A stretch of DNA of 64,000 nucleotides from CAYPPG01 sp964412555. GTDB taxonomy: Bacteria > Hinthialibacterota > Hinthialibacteria > Hinthialibacterales > Hinthialibacteraceae. Shown in pieces: positions 49,166 through 58,158 of this stretch (position 1 is the stretch's first letter; each line of letters begins with the position of its first letter). The notes beneath the pieces were generated by a model. That model was not told where the DNA came from and made no database searches. It saw nothing but the letters and a program-made list of their open reading frames with translations. The DNA lies in the NCBI GenBank assembly GCA_964412555.1, contig CAYPPG010000013.1, forward strand, positions 1-64,000, written 5' to 3'. The translations under genes were made by a program, and so were the position numbers.

Positions 49166-50218
49166 TCAATTTACGGCCGCCAAGTAATTCCCCACACCGA
49201 TCACGATTGTCGACAAAATCAGTACAATGATTCCGATAAACACAAGCCTGTGTGTTTGTACACTGGTTCCTTTCCACTCACGAAAAAACAGTCCCCACAA
49301 CGTGCTGAATACAATGATGAACGCCATGTGAATCGACCAACTCGAAAAATCGTATTTGCCCATCTTTGTCGTTCCCATGCCGTAAAAGAAAAATTGCAAA
49401 TACCACGTCGTTCCCGCCAGAGCGGAAAAAAAATAATTGGCGGCAAGCCGTGTTTTACTACCGCTTACATAATCGTTACCTGTTTTATTCCGCCGATTCA
49501 ATATCACGCACCAGATACAATTTGTCGTGAATCCTCCTGCCATAATCACGATAAACACCGGATTGTTGCTCCACAGCGAGGGTGCTCCCTGCGTCACAGC
49601 CAGTTCTGCAATCGGTTTTCCCGCAGCGATGCCGAACGCCATACAGGCGCTCATGATCCCTGCAAAAATCGCCACCCAAACGCCTTTTATAAAATCGAAT
49701 TCATGGATCGTCGCTTTTTTCTCTTCATCCGTCAGTTCGCTTTCCTTTGCCATTCCCGCTTTTCCGCACACGGCGATACCGATCAAACAAACGACTACGC
49801 CAGCCAACGTCGTCAAGCCGGAAAGCTGGCTGACCAAGTCAAGAATCAGTCCATTAAAAATTGGCGGAATAATCGTCCCGAACGCCGCACAAAATCCTAA
49901 CGCCAGCGCATATCCAAGCGACATCCCCAAATAGCGCATCGACAGCCCGAATGTCAATCCGCCGATTCCCCATAACACACCAAAGAAATAGCTGAGTAAA
50001 ATACTGGAAATGGGAGCGGCAGATAAAACTTCGAGCACATGAGGAACCGTAAGAAATGCCATGACCCATGGGGCAATGATCCAACTGAACACACCCCCTA
50101 CTAACCAATAGCTTTCCCACGACCATGCTTTTACTTTCTTGAACGGAATATAAAAACTCCCGGCAGCCAGGCCACCGAGGGCATGAAAGAATACACCTAA
50201 AAATGGATTGGGAGTCAA
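49166..50218 (-). CDS. rhaT: L-rhamnose:proton symporter
   Basis: A 350-residue protein with ten membrane helices matching RhaT: GVFFHALGGLAAGSFYIPFK, SWESYWLVGGVFSWIIAPWV, FGVLWGIGGLTFGLSMRYLG, SLGYALALGFCAAFGTIIPP and YSFFYGMGTTKMG-type C-terminal segments. It imports L-rhamnose, the product expected from rhamnogalacturonan breakdown. The TTG start has AAGGAG 8 bases upstream. It lies 15 bases behind the TMTC-like gene and is probably the last gene of a three-gene operon. No rhaABD genes are in the window. Confidence 0.92.
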   Translation of the reverse strand: MTPNPFLGVFFHALGGLAAGSFYIPFKKVKAWSWESYWLVGGVFSWIIAPWVMAFLTVPHVLEVLSAAPISSILLSYFFGVLWGIGGLTFGLSMRYLGMSLGYALALGFCAAFGTIIPPIFNGLILDLVSQLSGLTTLAGVVVCLIGIAVCGKAGMAKESELTDEEKKATIHEFDFIKGVWVAIFAGIMSACMAFGIAAGKPIAELAVTQGAPSLWSNNPVFIVIMAGGFTTNCIWCVILNRRNKTGNDYVSGSKTRLAANYFFSALAGTTWYLQFFFYGMGTTKMGKYDFSSWSIHMAFIIVFSTLWGLFFREWKGTSVQTHRLVFIGIIVLILSTIVIGVGNYLAAVN

Positions 50219-50233
50219 AGAGAAATCTCCTTA

Positions 50234-53209
50234 TTATTCAATTTTTTTCACTTCTGCCAACACTTCGGCATCCAATTGTATACCGGCGCGTACAGCCTCA
50301 TCAACTGTCGCTTGCGCGCGCTTCTTATCCTTCTTTTTACAATAAACAAGAATGAGGCGCTGATAGGGTTCCTTCAGCTGTGGGGAATGGCGGATTTCCT
50401 CACGATATTCATAAATCGCTTTGGCGTACTGTCCCTGCTGTTGATAAATAGTCGCCATATTCAGGTGGACAAAATGGTAGGAGGAATCAATCTCTATCAC
50501 TTTGTGATATTCTTCCAGGGCGTCGTCTAGTTTTCCAAGATGGTATAAGCAATTGCCCAGTTGGAAATGAGCGATATGATAACGCGGATTCAGTTCCACC
50601 GCTCGACAATAGCAATTCTCAGCTTCTTTGTAGTTTTTTTGTTTTTCCATAGAGGCGCCCAAATGAAAATGATACATAGCATTTGTTGGGTTGATTTTCA
50701 CTGCAGAACGCAGCGCTTTTTCAGCCGTAGCATACTGGTCCATATCCAGATAAGCACGTCCCAGATACAACTGGAGTTCCGGTTCGTCCGGTTTGATAGC
50801 CAAGCCGGATCGTAGGATCTCGATCGCCTTATTCAATTTCCCCAAATTGTATAATGTTTTGCCATATGCTTGTAACGCATCGACATGATCGGGTTGAGCC
50901 TTGACGGATTTTTCAAATAATGCAGCGGCTTCTTGAAGCCTGTTTTTTTGGCTCCTTTGCAATCCGAGATTGTAATAGAACATCGATGCCAAAGAAGAAT
51001 TCCTTTCGATATTTTTCACGAAAGAGGGATCGAGATTCTCGGTTTCTTCCTGTTGTGCATATGCGATCGCTAAGCATCGCCACGCCAATGTACTCGTATT
51101 GTCTAGCATGACTGCGCGAAGACCGGCTTCAATCGCATTCTCCACTTGTCCGTCTCTCGCAAGCGCTTCACAAACGACTGCGCATGCAAACGGGAATCCT
51201 TTCAAGCATTTATAAACTAGTTTCGATTTATGCGCTGCTTCTCTGTAATTTCCATTTTCAAGGAGTGAAACCATGGCTTCCAGTTGAATTACGGCATCAT
51301 TCGGGTCGGCACGGTAACTCAATTCGATGATTTGTTTTCGCAATTCAGGGGTACGGGCTTGATCCAATACATAATTCAACCAATCCGGTGGTAAAGGAGT
51401 CACTTGCAATTGCTCTTTGGATTTTTGCCATTCCCGCTCCAATCGTTCAAATTTTCGTTCGGTTTCTCGTACATCATCATTGTTGGGCGAAATCGTCCGA
51501 ACCTGATCCAACATCCGTTTTGCTTCTCCGACAAATCCTTTGACAAACCAGATATGAGCGAGCCGGCACATCGCTTCCGTATTATACGAATTCACCATCA
51601 ATACTTTTCCGACATTTTCCTCTGCATGGTCCAATGCTCCGGTTTCCAGGAACAATTCCGAGGCCACGAGACATTGTTTTTCCAATACAACACCGGTCGC
51701 TTCCTTACCCGATCCGAAACGTAAATGGATGGCCGCGGCGAGATACTCACCTTCTTTACAATAATATTCGGCCATTGCCAAGCAACGGTCTTTCAAATCT
51801 TTCGCTGTGGGTGAGAAAAAGTAATGCGCAGCGTAGTTGTGTTGGCCTTGTTTTAAATGGGCTTTCCCGATTTCATACAAGACCGATGCGCTCGAAGGAT
51901 TGAGTTCGTACACATAATCCCAATATTCAAATGGCGATTGAGAATACCGGTTGAGTTGGGACGTTCTTACTCCCCAAAACAGCAAAAGAAGGATGAAAAT
52001 GGCTTGAACGCCGAGTTTGATGAAACGATGGGATATTTGCTGTGTCTTTTCGAAAAGACCGCCTAGAAATAAACAGAATCCGGCAAGAGGAAAATAGAGA
52101 TAGGTCCAAGAGACATACTCGACCACTCGATTGTATGCAACAGAAGCATAGGGGATCACCCCGATAAAAACAATAAGAATCCCGAAAAAAGTCCAATATT
52201 TTCGCGAAATTGCGATAAGCGCGAATCCAAACACAATCAAATTGACGGAACACCAAAATAGAAATTTCGGATTCGTCCACGAATAAATCTGTTGAACCGT
52301 CTCATGTAATATGACCGGTACGTTCAAGGTCGATACGATTCCATTGGCAAAAATTCCGGTAGCACCGGTTACCGTAAAGAATCCATGCCAAAAGGAATCC
52401 TCATGCATTTGCACATACTTGAAATGCAACGGATGTGGAGAAGCCATAAATAAATACGGGGCAAACAAGAAAGGGAAAGATACAAAGGGAACCAAACGAA
52501 CAAGGATAAATTTCAAATGATTCCGTGCATAAAGCAATTCGTAGAGAAATAGAAGCAGTACGGTGGCATACGCAATGCGCGCTGTGAAAAGGGCGGTGAG
52601 ATAAGCCACCAGGGCAAGCCAATAAAACAGCCGATTCCCACTTCGAATAAAATAAAAATATAAATTGAGAATTCCTAAGCAAAGAGTGAGACCGGCCAGC
52701 ATGTAGAATTGGTTGATATCGTTGACCAATACCGAACCCAAGGGATGCAAAGCGAAAGCGGAAGTTCCGACTAAAGCCGGTAATAAACGCGGTGTAAACT
52801 GCCGAATCAAGGCAAAAACCAACAACGAATTTGCCGCGTGAAATCCAAGCAGCCACATATGCCAAAAGAGTAGATTGTCAGTAGGAATAATACTACGCAC
52901 AACTGCAAGCAAAGCATAACTCAATGGACGAAACTGACCGGACGTAAAAAGTAGAAAATCCTTTGAAAATATCGCCGGGATATTCCCTGCATGTGAAAGC
53001 AAAGGATTTTTCAAAATGCTGTTTTCCTTGAGAAGAAATGTCGTAGCCCAAAAAGAACTCGAATAGAGCACTGAAAACAGCACCACCAACACCCCAATGG
53101 CGACAGCCCATGGATGCTCACTGAGCGCTTCAATACCTGCTTTCACCGTTCCCCGGCTCGATTGTTGGAGAGAGACTTTTTTAACCGCTTTTTTCTTCTT
53201 TTTGCTCAT
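50234..53209 (-). CDS. TMTC-like membrane protein with long TPR domain
   Basis: A 991-residue protein. A Lys-rich start (MSKKKKKAVKK) precedes 9-11 membrane helices (about 30-420), with QFRPLSYALLAVVRSIIPTD, NSLLVFALIRQFTPRLLPAL and FALHPLGSVLVNDINQ, the GT-C-like arrangement of TMTC/PMT-type proteins. Residues 440-990 contain about a dozen TPRs (ALQAYGKTLYNLGKLNKAIE, MYHFHLGASMEKQKNYKEAE). The acidic loop motifs needed for glycosyl transfer are not certain. Its start overlaps the PD40/CxxCH gene by 29 bases, so the two are coupled. Confidence 0.75.
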   Translation of the reverse strand: MSKKKKKAVKKVSLQQSSRGTVKAGIEALSEHPWAVAIGVLVVLFSVLYSSSFWATTFLLKENSILKNPLLSHAGNIPAIFSKDFLLFTSGQFRPLSYALLAVVRSIIPTDNLLFWHMWLLGFHAANSLLVFALIRQFTPRLLPALVGTSAFALHPLGSVLVNDINQFYMLAGLTLCLGILNLYFYFIRSGNRLFYWLALVAYLTALFTARIAYATVLLLFLYELLYARNHLKFILVRLVPFVSFPFLFAPYLFMASPHPLHFKYVQMHEDSFWHGFFTVTGATGIFANGIVSTLNVPVILHETVQQIYSWTNPKFLFWCSVNLIVFGFALIAISRKYWTFFGILIVFIGVIPYASVAYNRVVEYVSWTYLYFPLAGFCLFLGGLFEKTQQISHRFIKLGVQAIFILLLLFWGVRTSQLNRYSQSPFEYWDYVYELNPSSASVLYEIGKAHLKQGQHNYAAHYFFSPTAKDLKDRCLAMAEYYCKEGEYLAAAIHLRFGSGKEATGVVLEKQCLVASELFLETGALDHAEENVGKVLMVNSYNTEAMCRLAHIWFVKGFVGEAKRMLDQVRTISPNNDDVRETERKFERLEREWQKSKEQLQVTPLPPDWLNYVLDQARTPELRKQIIELSYRADPNDAVIQLEAMVSLLENGNYREAAHKSKLVYKCLKGFPFACAVVCEALARDGQVENAIEAGLRAVMLDNTSTLAWRCLAIAYAQQEETENLDPSFVKNIERNSSLASMFYYNLGLQRSQKNRLQEAAALFEKSVKAQPDHVDALQAYGKTLYNLGKLNKAIEILRSGLAIKPDEPELQLYLGRAYLDMDQYATAEKALRSAVKINPTNAMYHFHLGASMEKQKNYKEAENCYCRAVELNPRYHIAHFQLGNCLYHLGKLDDALEEYHKVIEIDSSYHFVHLNMATIYQQQGQYAKAIYEYREEIRHSPQLKEPYQRLILVYCKKKDKKRAQATVDEAVRAGIQLDAEVLAEVKKIE

Positions 53210-55028
53210 GATGTGTTCTCTGGCTGTATTCTCGTAATTGAACAGTACGGGGTTCCGGTTCTACCCGGATCGCATCAAAGAGTTCTTCCTCTTGGATTGT
53301 AGGAACATGGGCGATGAATTCAGGGATGTTATAACTGGCGAATGGTTTTTCTTCCAGAGGCAGAGGAATAGCCGGCGAAGCATGACCTTCGTCATCGATA
53401 TGGGTTAAATAAAGATAGGCGTACACTCCCCCCTCACGCTTCGACGCAAAAACCAACCAATGGCTGTTTGAACTCCAGCTATGCCAAGAATCGGCTGCAT
53501 AATCGACATTGAATTCCAATCGATGAGCGGGTCCGGACAAATCTCCGGCTTTGAGATAGATATCACTCGACGCTCGGATCAAATCCCCTCCGTCACTTTG
53601 GCAAAAGGAAAGCCACTTGCCGTCCGGAGAAAAACGAGGATAAAAATTGCTTCGTCCATTTTCGGCTGCACCTTCGATGGGCCGTGGAATCGCTCTACTT
53701 TCCTCATTCAAATCCATAACATAAAGGTCATATAAGATATGAGCCGGGTGATCTCCAACCGGGCTTCGTGAAAAAAGCAGCTGATTTCCGTCCGGCGACC
53801 ATTGGGGGTAGATTTCCAACAGATTGGGATCGGAGGCTCCCGGCACCAGATAGGTTTCATTCGTTTCGACATCATAGATAGCAATATCCGATGTCGCCAT
53901 CCCCGCCAATTGCGTTTCAAAGACGATGGGCTTCATAGCGGCGACCTTTTGGTTTGCGGAATAGGCCAATTTGTTTCCGTCCGGAGACCACGCCATAAAG
54001 GTTGTCATTTGAATTTCGAACGGCAACCGTACTTTGAAACCTTCCCGCTTCTCGATATCGTAAATCGCAAGATACGTCGGTAAATTGTTGGCCACTTTGA
54101 CGAGGCTTCGAACTTGCAATGACAACTTGCCGACGTTTCCTTGTTTTGAAGAAAAATTATGGCAGTTTAGACAATATTCGCGCCGGGCGGAAAGAAAACT
54201 ACTCGAATGGTCTTCATGAATATCACGCACAAAGATGTCCGGAGTTTTATAGGAACTGAAGGGAGGGGCGACCAGCCGATAAACAATAAATGAATCTGCG
54301 GGGTCTTTGCAGATTTGAAATGTGATTGACTCGGTTGCTTGAATCGGCCCGGTCTTGTCTCCTTTTTCATTTACCTGAATTCCTTTGATTTGCAACTGAA
54401 TATCGTTCCCAATCGCATGGTTGCATAGTTTTTGCCATAGGGATTTCGGAAACCTCCATCTTTTTTCCTCTACGGTGAATGTCAAAGGTGACTCCTCTTC
54501 CAGAAGAATCGTGATTTGCCAAAGGTTATTGTTAGGATCTTCCCATTCCACATATGGTGCACAAAGATTGGGCGGAAATAATGCTCCGTCTTCCGGCGTC
54601 AGAAGTTGCAAGGATTGATAGGGACGGCGGTCTTTATAGCAGGAATCATACCGCAAGCGTGTAAGAGCCGGATCTTCTTTTCTTTCATGAGGATGTTTCT
54701 CTATGGCCGCTTTGACCGCATCCCGGTCTGCACCGTCGACCCAAGCGATCTCACCCGCATCTCTTTTTGTGGCAAATTTTGAACTCTCTTCTTCACTCGC
54801 TGATTCAGAATCCGGATTCATCTCCTTATAAGTATTCATCTTATAATTGACACGCGGATAAAAGGTAGGTTCTTCTTTTTCACAAATTTGGTACTCCCCT
54901 TCGAATAATTCATTCCTTATTGAAATCCTCCCTGATTGAAAGGTGTATATAACTCCACCAACGAAAACGAAAATCAAAAGGGCGATTATGCTTCTTTTTC
55001 CTTTCACTCTTGATAGTATCTTCATCAT
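53181..55028 (-). CDS. PD40-propeller protein with a single CxxCH heme motif
   Basis: A 615-residue exported protein anchored by one N-terminal helix (IIALLIFVFVGGVIYTF). Residues 130-270 form a beta domain (LLTPEDGALFPPNLCAPYVE). The motif REYCLNCHNFS near 300 matches a c-type heme site. A TolB-like propeller follows with PD40 repeats: MAWSPDGNKLAYSANQ, PQWSPDGNQLLFSRSP, PRFSPDGKWLSFCQSDGGD. The layout resembles Bacteroidetes PD40 proteins often labelled cytochrome c biosynthesis proteins. ATG 55028 is chosen because GGGAG lies 7 bases upstream. It heads the operon with the TMTC-like protein and RhaT. Confidence 0.72.
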   Translation of the reverse strand: MMKILSRVKGKRSIIALLIFVFVGGVIYTFQSGRISIRNELFEGEYQICEKEEPTFYPRVNYKMNTYKEMNPDSESASEEESSKFATKRDAGEIAWVDGADRDAVKAAIEKHPHERKEDPALTRLRYDSCYKDRRPYQSLQLLTPEDGALFPPNLCAPYVEWEDPNNNLWQITILLEEESPLTFTVEEKRWRFPKSLWQKLCNHAIGNDIQLQIKGIQVNEKGDKTGPIQATESITFQICKDPADSFIVYRLVAPPFSSYKTPDIFVRDIHEDHSSSFLSARREYCLNCHNFSSKQGNVGKLSLQVRSLVKVANNLPTYLAIYDIEKREGFKVRLPFEIQMTTFMAWSPDGNKLAYSANQKVAAMKPIVFETQLAGMATSDIAIYDVETNETYLVPGASDPNLLEIYPQWSPDGNQLLFSRSPVGDHPAHILYDLYVMDLNEESRAIPRPIEGAAENGRSNFYPRFSPDGKWLSFCQSDGGDLIRASSDIYLKAGDLSGPAHRLEFNVDYAADSWHSWSSNSHWLVFASKREGGVYAYLYLTHIDDEGHASPAIPLPLEEKPFASYNIPEFIAHVPTIQEEELFDAIRVEPEPRTVQLREYSQRTHHEQKEEKSG

Positions 55029-55226
55029 CCCACAGCTCCCAATATTCATGATGATACCAATATAAAATAGAAAATGGATGATGTCTATACTCGATAAAAC
55101 ATTACTAATTAGATATAATTTATAAATATTAGAGAGAAAGGGTTGTGTGAATCACTACTCTTCTCTTTTTTTTATGATGCAACTCATGATATGATAAAGT
55201 GAAATTGCAAGGAGGAAGAACATAAC

Positions 55227-55811
55227 ATGGAGCACAAACATTCATTTACATTGATCGAACTATTAATCGTAGTCGCGATTATCGGAGTTTTGGCTGCTAT
55301 TGCCGTCCCGAATTTTTTGAATGCACAGTTGCGCGCAAAAATTGCCAATGCGATTTCGGATATGAAAAGCCTCGATACGTCTCTCGAAATGTACAAAATG
55401 GATAACAATATTTATCCACCGTGGAAGGACTCAAACGGGACGAACCGCAATCCGGTCAACCGCCGTTTGATCCCCTTGACCACGCCGATTTCCTATATGG
55501 CTTCCGTGCCGCAGGATCCTTTTATCTTTGGACCGCCGGGACAGCGTGTAGATGATTCCCAGCATCCCGCTTATGTGACATATGATTATGTGGACGCCTG
55601 GGCCAGTGTAAATTATAGCGGCGCGACCATGCTTGGTAATTCATTCCGTTGTGGAGAATGGCGCATAGCCAGTGCCGGTCCGGATGGGACGATGACATAT
55701 GCTTCCGTCCCTTCTTTTGAATCTTCAAATGGCTTGAACAGTTGGGGGGATCTGGTTCGTGTAGGACCACGAACTTCCTATCCGTGCGATGAATCGTTGA
55801 TTGGAAGATAA
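55227..55811 (+). CDS. Type IV pilin-like / GspG-like prepilin
   Basis: A 194-residue prepilin: HSFTLIELLIVVAIIGVLAA cleavage region, VPNFLNAQLRAKIANAISDM, then a globular domain with IPLTTPISYMASVPQDPF and a final RIASAGPDGTMTYAS motif. AAGGAGG lies upstream of the ATG. It converges on a Gfo/Idh/MocA gene. Related to the copies at 21586 and 57232 but with a different globular domain; assembly partners are not nearby. Confidence 0.88.
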   Translation: MEHKHSFTLIELLIVVAIIGVLAAIAVPNFLNAQLRAKIANAISDMKSLDTSLEMYKMDNNIYPPWKDSNGTNRNPVNRRLIPLTTPISYMASVPQDPFIFGPPGQRVDDSQHPAYVTYDYVDAWASVNYSGATMLGNSFRCGEWRIASAGPDGTMTYASVPSFESSNGLNSWGDLVRVGPRTSYPCDESLIGR

Positions 55812-55818
55812 AGAGAAT

Positions 55819-57135
55819 TCAAATTTCAGACAGTTTCGGCAATGTCCATGGTTTGCGGTATTCCGCCCGTGTTCGGAATTGGTTGGCCTCTTCATCGTTT
55901 GAAAACGAATAATTCTGCGGATCAAAGTTCAAACTGTTTCCTGCCCGCCACGCAGCGTTCCCCAAATGGCATAGTACACTGGACGGATGACCGACCGTTT
56001 CTAAATCCGCTGTAGGTTTTTCTCGATTTCGGCAGCAATCTAGGAAATTCTGCACATGTTTTTGAGTATCATCCCCGCCACTGTCTTCCGTGATCTGCTT
56101 CCCTTTGGCATCGAATGCCCGCCATCGGGAATTTCCTATGACAATATATCCTTGGTCCCCATAAACCACTGCGCCTTCATGCTCACCGTAATACGGATAC
56201 GGAGTCCATACTCGCATTTCATAAGTTAAAACGAAACCGTCATAATCGTACGTGGCCATCAATGTATCCGGCCATTCTTGATCGTCGTCGAAATAGCATT
56301 TTCCTCCCTGAGCCGCTACCGACTTTGGCCATTGCGGCAATTGGTCACCGTTCGCCGACACCGCCGTTTCCAACGCCCAGCGGGCAATGTCCAAACGATG
56401 GACTCCGTCATTCCCCAAATCCCCGGTGCCGTAATCGAAAAACCATCTCCAAGAACTATGAAAGCGCCGGATATTAAAGGGGCGTTTCGGAGCGGGACCG
56501 AGCCACATCTCGTAATCGACTCCTTCAGGAACTTCGCTATTTTCCGGATGGCCGATACTGCCCTGCCGCGCGCTTTCCCATGCCTTGGCGACCAAGACTT
56601 TTCCCAAATTCCCTTGCCGGATATAGTCCATTGCCCGGTACATGAACGGCCGACTACGGCTTTGGGTGCCCATTTGAATGATGCGTCCATATTTTTTTGA
56701 CGCTTCGACCATACACCGTCCTTCTACAAGATTGTGCGAATCGGGTTTTTCTACATACACATCTTTCACTGCCTGGCAGGCCATAATTGTCGGAATCGCA
56801 TGCCAATGATCGGGAGTACCAAGGACAACCACATCTACGTTTTGGTCGTCCATTGCATGACGAAAATCGCTCAACATTTCCGGTTTTCGGTCAAGGTCTT
56901 TTGATATTTCTTCTGTCCGCTTTTGAAGAACAGTATGATCGACATCGCAGATGGATAGTACCTGGACATCGGAGCAGGATGCAAAAGCATGCAGTAGCGC
57001 ATTGCCACGGCCTCGCACTCCGATCATTGCGATACCAATTCGATCATTGGCGGATGCACGTTTGGATTGTGTGATTATCCAGGGTACAATCCCGGTGGTG
57101 GATAAGGATTGTTGTAAAAATGTGCGTCGTAACAT
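55819..57135 (-). CDS. Gfo/Idh/MocA-family oxidoreductase, Tat-type leader
   Basis: A 438-residue enzyme. The N-terminal LRRTFLQQSLSTTGIVPWII is Tat-like. The Rossmann part has IAMIGVRGRGNALLHAFASC, LSICDVD and VVVLGTPDHWHAIPTIMACQ. The catalytic loop reads VYVEKPDSHNLVEGRCMVEA with the canonical EKP. The C-terminal bacterial-type domain has RWFFDYGTGDLGNDGVHRLD and DTQKHVQNFLDCCRNREKPT. It belongs to the large planctomycete-like periplasmic group. Substrate unknown; sugar oxidation or glycoside cleavage is the family theme. It is followed by a pseudopilin upstream on the same strand. Confidence 0.9.
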   Translation of the reverse strand: MLRRTFLQQSLSTTGIVPWIITQSKRASANDRIGIAMIGVRGRGNALLHAFASCSDVQVLSICDVDHTVLQKRTEEISKDLDRKPEMLSDFRHAMDDQNVDVVVLGTPDHWHAIPTIMACQAVKDVYVEKPDSHNLVEGRCMVEASKKYGRIIQMGTQSRSRPFMYRAMDYIRQGNLGKVLVAKAWESARQGSIGHPENSEVPEGVDYEMWLGPAPKRPFNIRRFHSSWRWFFDYGTGDLGNDGVHRLDIARWALETAVSANGDQLPQWPKSVAAQGGKCYFDDDQEWPDTLMATYDYDGFVLTYEMRVWTPYPYYGEHEGAVVYGDQGYIVIGNSRWRAFDAKGKQITEDSGGDDTQKHVQNFLDCCRNREKPTADLETVGHPSSVLCHLGNAAWRAGNSLNFDPQNYSFSNDEEANQFRTRAEYRKPWTLPKLSEI

Positions 57136-57231
57136 GATCCGCTCCTTATTTCTTTTGAATCGTGTAAAACACCGTGAGATTTAATGAATATCAACATTCA
57201 ATAACCAACATACTATTTAAAATTCCCAGAC

Positions 57232-57861
57232 TTAGGGAAGAATCCGATATAAATCTCCCGCGCTGGTCAATCCGTTGGAAGAATTGTACACGGTGCGTTC
57301 GGGACCGCCAATTACAACAAGATCCGGCCCCACGCTGATAATGTATCGGCCACGCGGATATGTGGATTGTGCTTTGCCGAACAAAAAAGGATCGTCTTTA
57401 AAACGCAGAGATAGATCATTACCGGAAAGTGGAGGTGGAATCCCTTGATCTAGGTTTGGATGTCCATACGCGCCGCCACTTACAGTATAAAGCGGCTCGG
57501 GATGCAGCTCCGGTCTGGGGTTTCCGGCAGTAGGATTGTAGAAATGCCGCTCGGAAAATGCTGTGGTCTGGAAAATATCGACTGGAATTTGTGCAATATA
57601 GGCAATCGGGGTCGTCAAACCGTTTCCCCATACATTCGTCAAATGTTGCGGCGGATGAAGTGGAAATGAATTGTAGTCAGAGCGATACATCATCATGGCC
57701 GTGCTCAAAGCCTTCATATTGGCTTCGATTTGTGCGAGCTTGGCACGCATTTGCGCGTTCAAGAAATTCGGCACGGCAATGGCAGCCAATACACCGATGA
57801 TCGCGACGACAATAAGAAGTTCGATAAGAGTGAACGCATGAAAAGAGTATCGTTGATTCAT
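57232..57861 (-). CDS. Type IV pilin-like / GspG-like prepilin
   Basis: A 209-residue prepilin: HAFTLIELLIVVAIIGVLAA, VPNFLNAQMRAKLAQIEANM, ALSTAMMMYRSDYNSFPLHP, then GNGLTTPIAYIAQIPVDIF and ISVGPDLVVIGG near the end. The conserved Glu after the cleavage site is present. It lies about 100 bases upstream of the Gfo/Idh/MocA gene on the same strand. Role as for the other pseudopilins. Confidence 0.88.
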   Translation of the reverse strand: MNQRYSFHAFTLIELLIVVAIIGVLAAIAVPNFLNAQMRAKLAQIEANMKALSTAMMMYRSDYNSFPLHPPQHLTNVWGNGLTTPIAYIAQIPVDIFQTTAFSERHFYNPTAGNPRPELHPEPLYTVSGGAYGHPNLDQGIPPPLSGNDLSLRFKDDPFLFGKAQSTYPRGRYIISVGPDLVVIGGPERTVYNSSNGLTSAGDLYRILP

Positions 57862-58158
57862 ATCCGTATCTCACCATAGAGTTGTTGCTTTGATTATTCC
57901 ATAGATGGTTTTGTGCTGTCAACTTTGGTCTCTTTCATGACAATGGAAATATCCGTTCCATGACATTGGATCGAATATTTTACCCGTCATTTTTGCGCAA
58001 AACCTTCTTGAAAATTACAAAAACGAGAAATAATTTTGCAAAAGTTCCACCCTGACATATTTATTCCCATACAAACTGCGCTACAATAAAACCGATTGGA
58101 TATAGTTGATCTATTCAATCATAATGAATACAAGAATTATTTATAGACTGGTTGAGGT

